Positions 1 through 8,118 are shown, numbered from the stretch's first letter. The stretch: DNA of 64,000 nucleotides from an uncultured Desulfovibrio sp. (GCF_949282365.1 NZ_CASDOY010000001.1:170768-234767); one strand, 5' to 3'. Made by a program: numbers and translations. The notes: generated by a model from the letters alone, not told the origin.

Positions 1-972
1 GTCTGCTTCAACCGCGACATCGCCGGCGCCGTGGGCCTGCATCGCGCGGCCATCGTCCAGTACCTGCGTCCCGAGATCCTGGGTATGGTGCTGGGCTCCC
101 TGGCCGCCGCCCTCTGCTTCGGCGAATACCGCGCCCGCGGCGGCTCGTCCCCCGCTGTCCGCTTCCTGCTGGGCGTCATCGCGGCCATCGGCGCCCTGGT
201 CTTCCTAGGCTGCCCCTGGCGCGTCATCATGCGTCTGGCCGGCGGCGACGCCAACGCCCTCTTCGGTCTGGCCGGCCTGGTGGTCGGCATCGGCGTGGGC
301 ACGGTCTTCTTCCGCATGGGCTTCTCCCTGGGCCGCAGCCAGAGCCAGAGCAAGGCATCCGGCCTAATCCTGCCGGGCATCATGCTGGCCCTGGTGGCCG
401 TCTACCTGTTCAATCCCCCGGTGGCCGGCCAGGCCCAGAGCGGCGTTCTGTTCTACTCCCTCAAGGGTCCCGGCTCCATGCACGCCCCCTTCCTGCTCTC
501 GCTGGGCGCCGGTCTGCTGGTAGGCTTCCTGGCCCAGCGCAGCCGCTTCTGCACCATGGGTGCCGTGCGTGACGTTCTGCTGTTCAACCAGTGGCATCTG
601 GCCCTGGGCTTCCTGGCCATGCTGGTTGCCGCCCTGGTGGCCAACCTGGCCATCGGCGGCTTCCATCCCGGTTTTGAAGGCCAGCCCGTGGCCCATACCG
701 ACGCCCTGTGGAACTTCCTGGGCATGGTGACGGCCGGTCTGGCCTTTGCCCTGGCCGGCGGCTGCCCCGGTCGTCAGCTCTTCATGGCCGGTGAAGGCGA
801 CAACGATGCCGCCATCTTCGTGGTCGGCCTCATCGTGGGCGCCGCCTGCGCCCACAACTTCGGCATGGCTTCCAGCACGGCGGGCATCGGCCCCAACGGC
901 ATGCTGGGCGCTCTGGGCGGCCTGGCCGTCTGCCTGCTCATCGGTTTCTTCAACTGCAAGCGAGGTGCGTAA
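1..972 (+). CDS. yedE: YedE-family selenium/sulfur membrane transporter (5' end outside window)
   Basis: Polytopic inner-membrane protein of the YeeE/YedE family, thought to move a selenium or reduced sulfur species for selenoprotein synthesis. The frame is open from base 1, so the start lies upstream; about 323 residues are present. The protein is an internal duplication: a Cys motif near residue 2 (CFNRDIAGA) is echoed near residue 184 (SRFCTMGAVRD), and GCPWRV near 71 is echoed by GGCPGRQLF near 255, each embedded in hydrophobic segments. Its stop shares one base with the start of a TusA-like gene, so the two are translationally coupled. The family is seen in the sequence; selenium as substrate is inferred from the TusA/DUF3343 neighbours known from selenium clusters. 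Confidence 0.88.
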   Translation, partial: VCFNRDIAGAVGLHRAAIVQYLRPEILGMVLGSLAAALCFGEYRARGGSSPAVRFLLGVIAAIGALVFLGCPWRVIMRLAGGDANALFGLAGLVVGIGVGTVFFRMGFSLGRSQSQSKASGLILPGIMLALVAVYLFNPPVAGQAQSGVLFYSLKGPGSMHAPFLLSLGAGLLVGFLAQRSRFCTMGAVRDVLLFNQWHLALGFLAMLVAALVANLAIGGFHPGFEGQPVAHTDALWNFLGMVTAGLAFALAGGCPGRQLFMAGEGDNDAAIFVVGLIVGAACAHNFGMASSTAGIGPNGMLGALGGLAVCLLIGFFNCKRGA

Positions 973-1190
973 TGGCGACCCTGATCGATACCTGCGGGCT
1001 CTCCTGCCCCCAGCCTGTGCTGATGTTTTTGACTGCTGTCAAAAAAGAGCCCGACGGGCCTTTCTCCGTCCTGGTGGACAATGACGCCAGCCGCGAGAAC
1101 GTGAGCCGCGCCGCGCGCAACAGCGGTTTCGATGTCACGGTGAACGAAGAAAACGGCATCTGGCGGCTGGAAGTCAGCCGTCAGGCCTGA
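972..1190 (+). CDS. TusA-like sulfur (selenium) carrier protein
   Basis: A 72-residue protein of the TusA/SirA/YedF family, small cytoplasmic carriers that hold a persulfide or selenide on one cysteine. The hallmark CPxP motif is present (CGLSCPQP, catalytic Cys12) followed by the usual short alpha/beta fold. The ATG overlaps the stop of the yedE-like gene by one base (TAATG). Beside YedE it probably hands the imported chalcogen to cytoplasmic enzymes, as proposed for YedF. A strong hairpin terminator follows directly, so this gene probably ends the yedE transcript. Confidence 0.9.
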   Translation: MATLIDTCGLSCPQPVLMFLTAVKKEPDGPFSVLVDNDASRENVSRAARNSGFDVTVNEENGIWRLEVSRQA

Positions 1191-1202
1191 GACGCAACCT
1201 GC

Positions 1203-1228
1203 AAGGGCGGCCTTCGGGCCGCCCTTTT
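1203..1228 (+). terminator. Intrinsic terminator after the tusA-like gene
   Basis: A perfect 10-bp GC-rich stem (AAGGGCGGCC / GGCCGCCCTT) closed by a TTCG tetraloop and ending in TTTT. It separates yedE/tusA from the DUF3343 gene, so the next two genes need read-through or a promoter within this region. Confidence 0.8.
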
Positions 1229-1238
1229 CTGGAAAAGC

Positions 1239-1835
1239 ATGACAGCAGCCAAGCATTTTTTCACCACACTCGGCAAAAGCCTCGGCAAATTCCTGCCCAA
1301 GGCCCGCCAGGCCGAAGAAGCCCCGCGCGCCCTTTCCGACCGGGGCCTGCTGGCCTTTGCCCATACCGGGGACGTCATCCGCGCCGAACGCCTGCTGCGG
1401 GAACAGGGCCTCGACATCGACGTCAAGGGTCCGCCACCACAGATGCGCACCGGTTGCGACATGGTGGTGGTCTTTCCGCTCATCAGCCAGGCGGCCGTCT
1501 TGGCCAGCCTGAAGATGGCCGGGCTGGAACCGGAACAGGTGGTCAGTGCCCACGATGTGCTGCTGGAACCGGTATCGCTGTTCCAGAGCAGCCGTCTGGA
1601 TCACTGGCTCATGGTCCGCGCGGCCAACATGAAGATCACGGTGGACTGCCGCGACAAACGCATCGTCAACATCTCCGGGGGCGGCTGCCCCGATGTGCCC
1701 TGGCTGGCCCACTGCCTGTGCGGCCAGACGCTGGACACGGCCCCCGAGCCCCTGAGCCTGGGACAGACCCTGTGCTGCTACAGCCTGCAGAAAGCCTTTG
1801 AGGAGATACGGAGGCAGCTCGCATGTGGATCATAG
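1239..1835 (+). CDS. DUF3343-containing protein (putative Se/S carrier-like)
   Basis: A 198-residue protein. Residues about 35-110 match the DUF3343 pattern (LLAFAHTGDVIRAERLL, then KGPPPQMRTGCDMVV), a domain found beside YedE/TusA and described as a putative Se/S carrier. The usual domain is under 100 residues; here it has a basic N-terminal extension and a C-terminal region with Cys and Gly (SGGGCPDVPW, then CLCGQTL) that may be an extra redox or ligand-binding part. The gene starts 10 bases after the tusA terminator with a weak GGA-type ribosome site, and its end overlaps the next gene by 13 bases, suggesting coupled translation. Biochemical role unknown. Confidence 0.75.
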   Translation: MTAAKHFFTTLGKSLGKFLPKARQAEEAPRALSDRGLLAFAHTGDVIRAERLLREQGLDIDVKGPPPQMRTGCDMVVVFPLISQAAVLASLKMAGLEPEQVVSAHDVLLEPVSLFQSSRLDHWLMVRAANMKITVDCRDKRIVNISGGGCPDVPWLAHCLCGQTLDTAPEPLSLGQTLCCYSLQKAFEEIRRQLACGS

Positions 1836-2728
1836 CCGGCACTGTTCCCGATCCTGATTTTTCCCTGCTGACACCGGCGCTGACTGCGTCTCCCGATGTC
1901 CTGCCCCGCCTGTCCGGCCCGGAACTGCTGCTGCCCGACGGCCGCAACGTCCCCGTGGAACGCGGTACGGCGGCCCTAGCCGCCACGGCCCTGCAGACCT
2001 GCGCCGCGCTCTCCTGCCCGCCGCCCGCCCTGCTGCTGGCGGGCGATACGGGCTCCGGCAGCGGCAGCCGCAGCCTGTACGCCTGGCTGGAACAGGCCCT
2101 GCCGGACCTGGCCCCGCACGGCCTGACCTTCCATTATCTTTTCCCCGATGTGGACTGGCACAACCGCCTGCTGCTGGCCGTGCAGGCCCTGCCCCAAACG
2201 CCCCTGATGGTGGCGGACGCGGGCTTCATGTATGTGGCCAAGATGAGCGGCTATGCCGACGCCTACGCCCTCTTCACCCCGGATGTGGGCGAGCTGGCCT
2301 TCCTGGCTGATGAAAAGGCCCCCCATCCTTTCTACACCCGCGGCTTCCTGCTGGCCGAGGAACAGAACATCCCCGCGCTGCTGGCCCGGGCGCAGGCCCA
2401 CGGCAACTGCCCTGCCGACCTGCTCATCAAGGGCAGGGCCGATCATGTCATCCACCAGGGCCAGACTTACGCGGTCGTGGACAGCCCGTCCGTACCGGCC
2501 ATGGAATGTATCGGCGGCACCGGCGATATCGTGACCGGTCTGGTCACGGGCCTGCTGTGCACCGGTCTGCCTGTGGCCCCGGCCGCTCTGGCCGCCGCCC
2601 GCCTGGCCCGTCGTCTGGCGGCCCACTGCCGCCCGGACCCGGCCACTCCCGTCAGCCACCTCATCGCCGCCCTGCCGGAAGTCCTGCCCCGCAGCGCCGG
2701 GGAAGCCGCCCTGCTGGGACAGCCCTGA
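1823..2728 (+). CDS. NAD(P)H-hydrate dehydratase/ribokinase-like protein in a selenium cluster
   Basis: A 301-residue protein resembling the C-terminal NnrD (ADP-dependent NAD(P)H-hydrate dehydratase) fold of the carbohydrate-kinase superfamily. Visible signs are FTPDVGELAFL near 151, where NnrD has TPHxGE, LLIKGRADHVI near 200, and the anion-hole motif IGGTGDIVTG at 230-239. It lacks the N-terminal epimerase half of the usual bifunctional protein. The first 130 residues are divergent, so dehydratase activity is not certain and a kinase with another substrate is possible. It overlaps the DUF3343 gene, so the two are probably co-expressed. The pairing suggests a selenium- or sulfur-linked role, which is inference. 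Confidence 0.65.
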   Translation: MWIIAGTVPDPDFSLLTPALTASPDVLPRLSGPELLLPDGRNVPVERGTAALAATALQTCAALSCPPPALLLAGDTGSGSGSRSLYAWLEQALPDLAPHGLTFHYLFPDVDWHNRLLLAVQALPQTPLMVADAGFMYVAKMSGYADAYALFTPDVGELAFLADEKAPHPFYTRGFLLAEEQNIPALLARAQAHGNCPADLLIKGRADHVIHQGQTYAVVDSPSVPAMECIGGTGDIVTGLVTGLLCTGLPVAPAALAAARLARRLAAHCRPDPATPVSHLIAALPEVLPRSAGEAALLGQP

Positions 2729-3036
2729 TCCCGCTCCCGGCAGATACCGCCGGACCGGGACTACTGGGGGGCGCCGCCCGGCTGAAGGGATCTTCGGTCA
2801 GCGGACTTTTCACCAGCCTTCTCCGCTCCCTGCGAAAAGACGGACAAAGCCAGCGCCTTGTCCGTCTTCACACATCGCAGCCAGGGCATTCATACGGTCT
2901 GCTGTCAGGAAGGCCGGGGGACGCTCTCCAAGTGCCTGCCGGCACCCGCCCGGCGACGCCAGCTATCCGTCACCACATCAGGTCCCGCCGGGCCCGCAAC
3001 CCCGATGACGTGAAGGCCTCCCGTCCGTGGGCCTTC
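2729..3036. other. Convergent intergenic region with hairpins only
   Basis: No coding sequence or RNA gene is recognisable. The region lies between converging genes and holds two dyads: one touching the NifB stop codon (GAAGGCC at 3012-3018 with GGCCTTC at 3030-3036) and the terminator-like hairpin at 2835-2868. Confidence 0.6.
2835..2868 (-). terminator. Probable terminator of the NifB operon
   Basis: An 11-bp perfect dyad (AAGACGGACAA with TTGTCCGTCTT) followed on the minus strand by TTTT. It lies about 170 nt beyond the NifB stop and could also act weakly on the opposing transcript. Confidence 0.55.
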
Positions 3037-3927
3037 CTAGACCACACGGTGCATGCAGTGGCGCAACTTCTCTCCGCCGGTGTGTTCCGGGCCGTGGAGA
3101 TCCATGATGGTGCCGCGCGCGCCCAACAGTCCGACAGCATCGGCCCGGCATCTGACGCAATGGCTCATCTGCGGCAGGAAGCGTCCGGCGGCTTCGCGCA
3201 GGCGCTTCATCCGCTCGGGATCCGGTTCGGGCAACCCGCCGAACAGCGTGCCGGGAACGGGGATCATGGGGATGCAGTTCATCAGGTCGGCGCCCCAGGC
3301 CCGCACGCGCTCCGCCACTTCAGGGACGTGCGCCTCGTTGACCTGCGGGATGACGACCGTATTGACCTTCACGGTCGCACCCAGAGACTTGAGCCTGCGC
3401 ACGCCCTGCTCCTGTCTCTCAAGCAGCAGCTGCGCCCCTTCCTCACTGCTCAGCCCTGCCGCCTCCCTGTCGTCCACGATATGGCAGATACGCGCGCCGA
3501 TGGCGGGATCCACGGCATTCACCGTCACCGTCACATGCCGCACGCCCAGCCTGACGAGTTCTTCGGCGCAGGCAGGCAGGGCCAGTCCGTTGCACGACAG
3601 GCAGAGCAGCAACTGCGGGAAATCCCTGCGGACCAGACGCAGCGTCTCCAGGGTCTCCGCCGGATTTGCCAGCGGATCCCCCGGTCCGGCGATACCGATG
3701 ACGGAAAGTTCAGGCAGGCGGGATACGGCGATACGCACTTCATGCAATGCCTGTTCCGGTGACAGCAGCGCGGCACTCACGCCAGGGCGCGATTCGTTGA
3801 TGCAGGAATATTCCCTGCTGCAATAGGCACAGGAGATATTGCAGCGCGGCGCCACAGGAAGATGCATGCGGGCGTGGGTCCCGCGCAGGGAACGATTGAA
3901 ACAGGGATGCACCGACGCTGCGTTCAT
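3037..3927 (-). CDS. nifB: NifB-type radical SAM protein (core domain only)
   Basis: A 296-residue radical SAM enzyme with the NifB signatures: HPCFN at the N-terminus, the SAM cluster motif CNISCAYC (Cys29, 33, 36), NESRPGV, AGPGDPLAN, and the C-terminal HCVRCRADAVGLLG motif. NifB joins two [4Fe-4S] clusters and inserts a SAM-derived carbide to make the NifB cofactor, precursor of nitrogenase FeMo-co. The NifX-like C-terminal domain of many NifB proteins is absent. The ATG overlaps the upstream stop as ATGA, so I chose it over an upstream in-frame ATG. No nifHDK or other nif gene is in this window; its partners are a NapH-like ferredoxin and a molybdate-type binding protein. Family is certain; the product made in this organism is not. 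Confidence 0.85.
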   Translation of the reverse strand: MNAASVHPCFNRSLRGTHARMHLPVAPRCNISCAYCSREYSCINESRPGVSAALLSPEQALHEVRIAVSRLPELSVIGIAGPGDPLANPAETLETLRLVRRDFPQLLLCLSCNGLALPACAEELVRLGVRHVTVTVNAVDPAIGARICHIVDDREAAGLSSEEGAQLLLERQEQGVRRLKSLGATVKVNTVVIPQVNEAHVPEVAERVRAWGADLMNCIPMIPVPGTLFGGLPEPDPERMKRLREAAGRFLPQMSHCVRCRADAVGLLGARGTIMDLHGPEHTGGEKLRHCMHRVV

Positions 3928-4685
3928 GCCTGCTTCCTGCCCATGTGGATGCACTTCCGGGGACAGGCGCCGAGGCAGTCGCCGCAGTTCGTGCAGTTCG
4001 CCTCTTCCGGCCTCGTGCGCATGTAACAGGACCGGCGACAGGCATCGCAGTCATTGCAGTCCGACGTCTTGTAGACCTTGAAGACGGAGAAGCGCTTGAA
4101 CAGTTCAAGCGCGCCCCCGAAAGGACAGACGAAACGGCACCATGCCGCTGAGATCGCGATCCCCGCGGCCAGGAAGAACAGCACCAGGGACGTGCGGAAC
4201 AGCCACAGGTCCGAAGCGTGCTCAAAGGTAAGGCCGATGGAGGCCCAGAATTCCCCCACACGGATGGGGACATTGGTCCTGGGCTGGCCCACGACGAACC
4301 AGACCCATAAGGCCACTATGAGCAGCAGATACTTGCCGTACGGGAGCATCTGCCGCGTCTCGACGGACAGTTTGAAAGAGGCGAAGCTCCCGACGATCCG
4401 GTTGGCCAGCCCTCCCGGGCAGAGCCAGCCGCAGAACGCGCGGCCGAAAAAGACGGCCACCGCCAGCCACGCTCCCCAGAAGCCCCAGAACATGGAGGCA
4501 AGGCGGCCGGGGCAGGTGATGACGGGACAATTCTGGCAGCTCACGAAGGGGACCACGAAGGGACAGCGGAACAGGCCGTACAGGCCCCACTCGCCCAGAA
4601 AGAGCAAGGAAGCCCAGAGGACGACCCTGTTCACGATCCGCAGGATGCCGACGCGACTTTTTTCGATCATTTTTTCAGGCGACAT
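3924..4685 (-). CDS. NapH-like polytopic membrane ferredoxin
   Basis: A 253-residue membrane protein with about four hydrophobic spans and two C-terminal [4Fe-4S] motifs (CNDCDACRRSC from Cys210 and CTNCGDCLGAC from Cys231). It carries the NapH/NosR-type membrane motifs CGWLCPGG (Cys85, Cys89) and CRFVCPFGG (Cys183, Cys187), plus an extra early cluster, Cys41, Cys50, Cys53 and Cys58 (SCQNCPVITCPGR). Such proteins pass electrons between quinol and soluble or periplasmic partners. It overlaps the upstream gene by 11 bases and NifB by 4, so the three are almost certainly one translational unit. Electron supply to NifB, or to whatever the binding protein presents, is a plausible inference. Confidence 0.82.
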   Translation of the reverse strand: MSPEKMIEKSRVGILRIVNRVVLWASLLFLGEWGLYGLFRCPFVVPFVSCQNCPVITCPGRLASMFWGFWGAWLAVAVFFGRAFCGWLCPGGLANRIVGSFASFKLSVETRQMLPYGKYLLLIVALWVWFVVGQPRTNVPIRVGEFWASIGLTFEHASDLWLFRTSLVLFFLAAGIAISAAWCRFVCPFGGALELFKRFSVFKVYKTSDCNDCDACRRSCYMRTRPEEANCTNCGDCLGACPRKCIHMGRKQA

Positions 4686-5541
4686 CTTTCACCCCCAGCT
4701 TTTCCACCAGCTCCTGTCCCTTTGCCGAGGAGGCCGGGATGAAACCCGCCCTGTCGAAATACGCGCCGCCTTCAGGACCTGATATCCAGCGGATATAGTC
4801 TTCAGCCGCGGGGATATCCTCCGCCTCCTCCATCAGGCCCACCGTGAAGGTCAGCGGACCTGCCGGATAGAATTTTTCCGGTATTTCCACAAGATCGAGA
4901 TGGGGGCCGAAGGCGGGCATGCGCGTGATGCGCCGTTCGACGATCATGGCATCCGCCTTGCCGGTACAGACGTCCATCACGCTGCGCTGTACGCAGCTGC
5001 CGGGGTTGACGACGTTGCGCTTCACTGCCTCGAGCACGCCTGCCGCCTTGAGCAGGCCGTTGGCCGCATCACCGCCTGGAGGCGACGCCTTGGGCGCCAT
5101 GGCCACCCTCACCCCCTGGCGGGCCATATCGTCCACGCTTTTGATATTGGCAGGATTTCCCTTGGGGACCACGATGACATAACTGGTAAAGCAGAGCGGT
5201 ACAAAGAACTTCATGCGGCCTGCCTTGCGCAGCTTCCGTGCCAGAGCCAGCACGCGTCCGGCGAACACGTCGGTACGACCGCTGGCAAGGAGAGATTTGC
5301 CGAGGACCGCGGCAAAGGCCCCGGTATAGGCGACCTCAACGGATGTGGCCTGACGGTATGCGGCATGGGCGGGGATCATGGCTTCCGCCAGACCGCCGCA
5401 CGACCAGACATGGAGCGTCCTGGGAGCTGCCTGCGCCTGTGCCGGCAGGACACCGGCCACGGCGCTGCCCAAAACTCCGGCGAGCCCGGCGCGCAAAAAA
5501 GCGCGACGTCCGCCCTGCTGTTCTTCATGATCTGAAGACAT
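4675..5541 (-). CDS. Tat-exported ModA-like substrate-binding protein
   Basis: A 288-residue periplasmic binding protein of the molybdate/tungstate type. The N-terminus has a twin-arginine signal (GGRRAFLRAG) and an Ala-rich h-region ending near AQAQA, so it is probably exported folded, unusual for a simple binding protein. The body has the expected VVPKGNP and PPGGDAAN segments, and it contains four cysteines in mature regions (VWSCGG, PLCFTSY, GSCVQRS, MDVCTG). I took the ATG at 5541 because GAGGAGG sits 6 bases upstream. No ABC permease or ATPase is next to it; the following genes are a membrane ferredoxin and NifB. It may deliver or sense an oxyanion rather than feed a classical importer. 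The ligand is unknown. Confidence 0.75.
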   Translation of the reverse strand: MSSDHEEQQGGRRAFLRAGLAGVLGSAVAGVLPAQAQAAPRTLHVWSCGGLAEAMIPAHAAYRQATSVEVAYTGAFAAVLGKSLLASGRTDVFAGRVLALARKLRKAGRMKFFVPLCFTSYVIVVPKGNPANIKSVDDMARQGVRVAMAPKASPPGGDAANGLLKAAGVLEAVKRNVVNPGSCVQRSVMDVCTGKADAMIVERRITRMPAFGPHLDLVEIPEKFYPAGPLTFTVGLMEEAEDIPAAEDYIRWISGPEGGAYFDRAGFIPASSAKGQELVEKLGVKDVA

Positions 5542-5817
5542 CGTTCCTCCTCGGTTGAAAACAGATGGCTGCCGATGCGCCACCCAAACAGCCGGCAAGC
5601 ATCAGATGAGCCTGACGACGGTTTGACCGAGGAAGAAAAATCATCTGACACACTACCGGGACTTCCAGCCCCCTGAAAGGCGTTGTCAGACATAACCGGA
5701 AGGGAAAAAGAGGAAAGAGTGACGGGCCGCTGCTCCATGCAGATCCCGCATGGTACAGGTCAGGAAGGCGGATACATGGTTTTGACGGGCGCAGCGCAGC
5801 ATATTTCATTCGTTGTT
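5542..5817 (-). promoter_or_regulatory. Long structured 5' leader of the ModA-like/NapH-like/NifB operon (attenuator-like)
   Basis: About 275 nt lie between the predicted transcription start and the first ATG. On the transcript, TCTGACA (5690-5684) can pair with TGTCAGA, which begins at 5650; this stem encloses a GGG/CCC dyad and is followed by TTTTT at 5640-5636, a terminator-like arrangement. The same middle segment can pair instead with TCATCTGA (5609-5602) over 8 bp. The two pairings are mutually exclusive. I do not recognise it as a known riboswitch class; the Moco, cobalamin, TPP and fluoride consensus cores are not evident. Confidence 0.5.
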
Positions 5818-5823
5818 TATAAA

Positions 5824-5852
5824 AAATTACTGAGAGCACAGCAGTCTGTCAA
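5824..5852 (-). promoter_or_regulatory. Sigma70-type promoter for the ModA-like/NifB operon
   Basis: A perfect -35 TTGACA (5852-5847), a 17-base spacer and a -10 TAATTT (5829-5824). Transcription would start near 5817. Among the best promoters in the window. Confidence 0.65.
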
Positions 5853-6149
5853 TGACGGGCGGGCCTTTTTCGACATGGCAAAAAAGCCTTCCGCCAAAGC
5901 CGGTGCAACGCCCTCCGCGCCTGCCAGGCATGTTCCCGGCCGTGTCCGGCACTGCTGCCGTGTCCGGCCTGCCCCGGTCACGGACGGGCCCGGATGCGTT
6001 TTCCTTTCCATACCAAGGGCGGCAGCTGCGGCATCTGCCGCAACTGCCGCCCGGGCACGCATGCTCCATGCATGACGCTTGTCCTCCAGGAAAGCCCGCC
6101 GCCGCTTCCCGGACTTCCTTCGGGGACAGGGCCGCTGCCTGTGCGCGAC
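5853..6149. other. Intergenic stretch downstream of tctA without recognisable gene
   Basis: GC-rich sequence between the tctA stop and the promoter of the ModA-like operon. No gene is supported. A weak 5-bp dyad followed by TTTTTT on the minus strand (about 5881-5902) could terminate tctBA transcripts. Confidence 0.4.
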
Positions 6150-7658
6150 CTAACTTTCAGCGCTCTCCCGCATCCGCCGTTCCATGCGCTCCATGAGCAG
6201 GGGCGAGAGCACGCCCAGCACGCAGAGGGCGATCAGCACCCAGCACAGGGACGTGGAAAAGAGGATGGACGGGTCCCCGTCGCTGAGGAGCAGGGAGCGG
6301 CGCAGGCCGCGCTCGCCGATGGGGCCCAGGATCAGGCCCAGCACGATGGCCGCGGCATTGAAGTCGAACTTGCGCGCCAGATAGCCGATGACGCCGAAGA
6401 TCAGCATGATGACCACTTCCACCACATTGTTGTGGATGGCGTAGGAGCCCACTACGCAGAGCAGGAAGATGGACGGGATGAGGATGGCGTCCGACAGGCG
6501 CGAGATCTGGGCGAAGCCCTTGCAACCCAGCATGCCCACGCCCAGCATGAAGAACTGCACCAGCACGAAGCCGGCGAAGAAGGTATAGGTCATGCCGGCA
6601 TAGGTGGTGAACAGTTCCGGCCCGGGCTGCAGGCCGTGGATGATGAGGCCGCCCATGAGCACGGCGGTCACGGATTCGCCGGGGATGCCCAGGGTCAGGG
6701 TGGGGATGAGGGAACCGCCGGTCACGGCGTTGTTGGCAGCCTCGGAGCCCGCCACGCCTTCAATGGAGCCTTTGCCGAATTCGTCCTTGTGCTTGGAGAA
6801 GCGCCGGGCCTCGTTGTAGCCCATGAAGCAGGCGATGGACGCCCCCGCGCCGGGCAGGATGCCCACGATGTTGCCGATGAGCCACGACCGGATGATGGTG
6901 GGCGAGATGCGCCGGTATTCCGCTTTGCTCAGGCCGAAACGGTCGGTCATGGCCGAGGCCTTGGGCCGCTGCACAATACGCTTTTCAGCCAGGATGAGCA
7001 CCTGCGACATGGAGAACAGGCCGATAAGGGCGCAGGTGGTGTTCACGCCGTTATAGAGGGTCGCCTGCCCGAACATGAAGCGCGGTACCCCTTCCATGGG
7101 ATCCATGCCGATGGTGGAGATGAGCAGGCCGATACCGCCGGAGATGAGCCCCTTGAGGATGGACTTGGACGACACCCCAGCGATGATGGTCAGGCCGAAG
7201 AGCGAGAGCCAGAAGTATTCCGGGCTCTTGAACTTCATGGCCAGCTGGGCCAGCAGGGGGGAGAAGAAATAGAGCGAGATGCAGCTCAGCAGACCGCCGC
7301 AGAACGAGGCGAAGCAGGCGGTGAACAGGGCCTTGGCCGCCTTGCCGCGCAGGGTGAGCTGGTAGCCTTCGATGGCCGTGGCCGCCGAGGCGGGCGTGCC
7401 GGGGGTGTGGATGAGGATGGCGCTGATGGAACCGCCAAAGATGGCGCCGCAATAGATGCCGCCCAGCACGATCAGGCCTGTGGCCGGGTCCATGCCGAAG
7501 GTGACGGGCAAAAGCAGGGCCACGCCCATGGCCGCGGAAAGACCGGGCAGGCAGCCGATGGTGATGCCCACGATGGTGGACGCCAGCATGGCCAGCAGAT
7601 TGATGGGCGCGATGGCCTGCAAAAAGCCCGCCCCCATGAGAGCCAAAGTATCCGTCAT
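6150..7658 (-). CDS. tctA: Tripartite tricarboxylate transporter, large permease TctA
   Basis: A 502-residue membrane protein of the TctA family with about 11-12 hydrophobic segments. The family signature runs through the N-terminal third (GCLPGLSAAMGVALLLP, then HTPGTPASAATAIEGY). It forms the channel of a secondary, ion-coupled importer for tricarboxylates or other carboxylates and works with small subunit TctB and periplasmic TctC. It begins 10 bases after tctB, so both are on one transcript. Substrate cannot be told from sequence. Confidence 0.93.
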   Translation of the reverse strand: MTDTLALMGAGFLQAIAPINLLAMLASTIVGITIGCLPGLSAAMGVALLLPVTFGMDPATGLIVLGGIYCGAIFGGSISAILIHTPGTPASAATAIEGYQLTLRGKAAKALFTACFASFCGGLLSCISLYFFSPLLAQLAMKFKSPEYFWLSLFGLTIIAGVSSKSILKGLISGGIGLLISTIGMDPMEGVPRFMFGQATLYNGVNTTCALIGLFSMSQVLILAEKRIVQRPKASAMTDRFGLSKAEYRRISPTIIRSWLIGNIVGILPGAGASIACFMGYNEARRFSKHKDEFGKGSIEGVAGSEAANNAVTGGSLIPTLTLGIPGESVTAVLMGGLIIHGLQPGPELFTTYAGMTYTFFAGFVLVQFFMLGVGMLGCKGFAQISRLSDAILIPSIFLLCVVGSYAIHNNVVEVVIMLIFGVIGYLARKFDFNAAAIVLGLILGPIGERGLRRSLLLSDGDPSILFSTSLCWVLIALCVLGVLSPLLMERMERRMRESAES

Positions 7659-7668
7659 GACGATCCCC

Positions 7669-8118
7669 TTACGAGAACAACAGGCCCACCGGCAGCGGGA
7701 CCTTGAGGAAAAGCGTGAACACCGCGTAGATGAGCGCGGCCATGACCGCCACCGTCAGCACGATATGCCAGCGGGGCACGCGCAAAAAAGCCAGCGTACC
7801 CACCAGGTAGCAAATGCTGGCGATATAGAAGCCCGCCACCTCCATGAGCAGCATATACAACACGCAGCCCAGGCAGATGAAGCCGAACTGTTTCCACTGG
7901 AAACCGGCGAACAGCTCGGGCAGGTCATTGATGACGCCCCACTGGCGGCGCACCCGCCACAGGCAGCGCCCCAGATAGCAGGTATTGAGGACCAGCAGAC
8001 CGGTGATGAGGCAGAGCGGATAGGTCTGCGCGTCCGGCGGCAGCTCCAGGGTCATGTAAAGAAAAAAGAGCGTGAAGGCATACACCAGTGCCGTCACGCC
8101 GATATCGGATCGTTTCAT
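7669..8118 (-). CDS. tctB: Tripartite tricarboxylate transporter, small subunit TctB
   Basis: A 149-residue protein with four hydrophobic spans, the size and topology of TctB small membrane subunits, which are poorly conserved in sequence. The N-terminus (MKRSDIGVTALVYAF) is short and runs straight into the first helix. It lies between tctC and tctA in the canonical order tctC-tctB-tctA. A strong hairpin separates it from tctC and probably sets a lower level of permease than of binding protein. Confidence 0.88.
   Translation of the reverse strand: MKRSDIGVTALVYAFTLFFLYMTLELPPDAQTYPLCLITGLLVLNTCYLGRCLWRVRRQWGVINDLPELFAGFQWKQFGFICLGCVLYMLLMEVAGFYIASICYLVGTLAFLRVPRWHIVLTVAVMAALIYAVFTLFLKVPLPVGLLFS

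Noticed and set aside
5542..5817. Known riboswitch classes (Moco, cobalamin, TPP, fluoride) in the ModA-like leader
   Set aside because: The conserved cores of these classes could not be found by eye; kept only as an unclassified leader.
5994..7706. 570-codon plus-strand open frame opposite tctA
   Set aside because: His/Gly/Gln-rich low-complexity frame opposite a multi-span permease; shadow.
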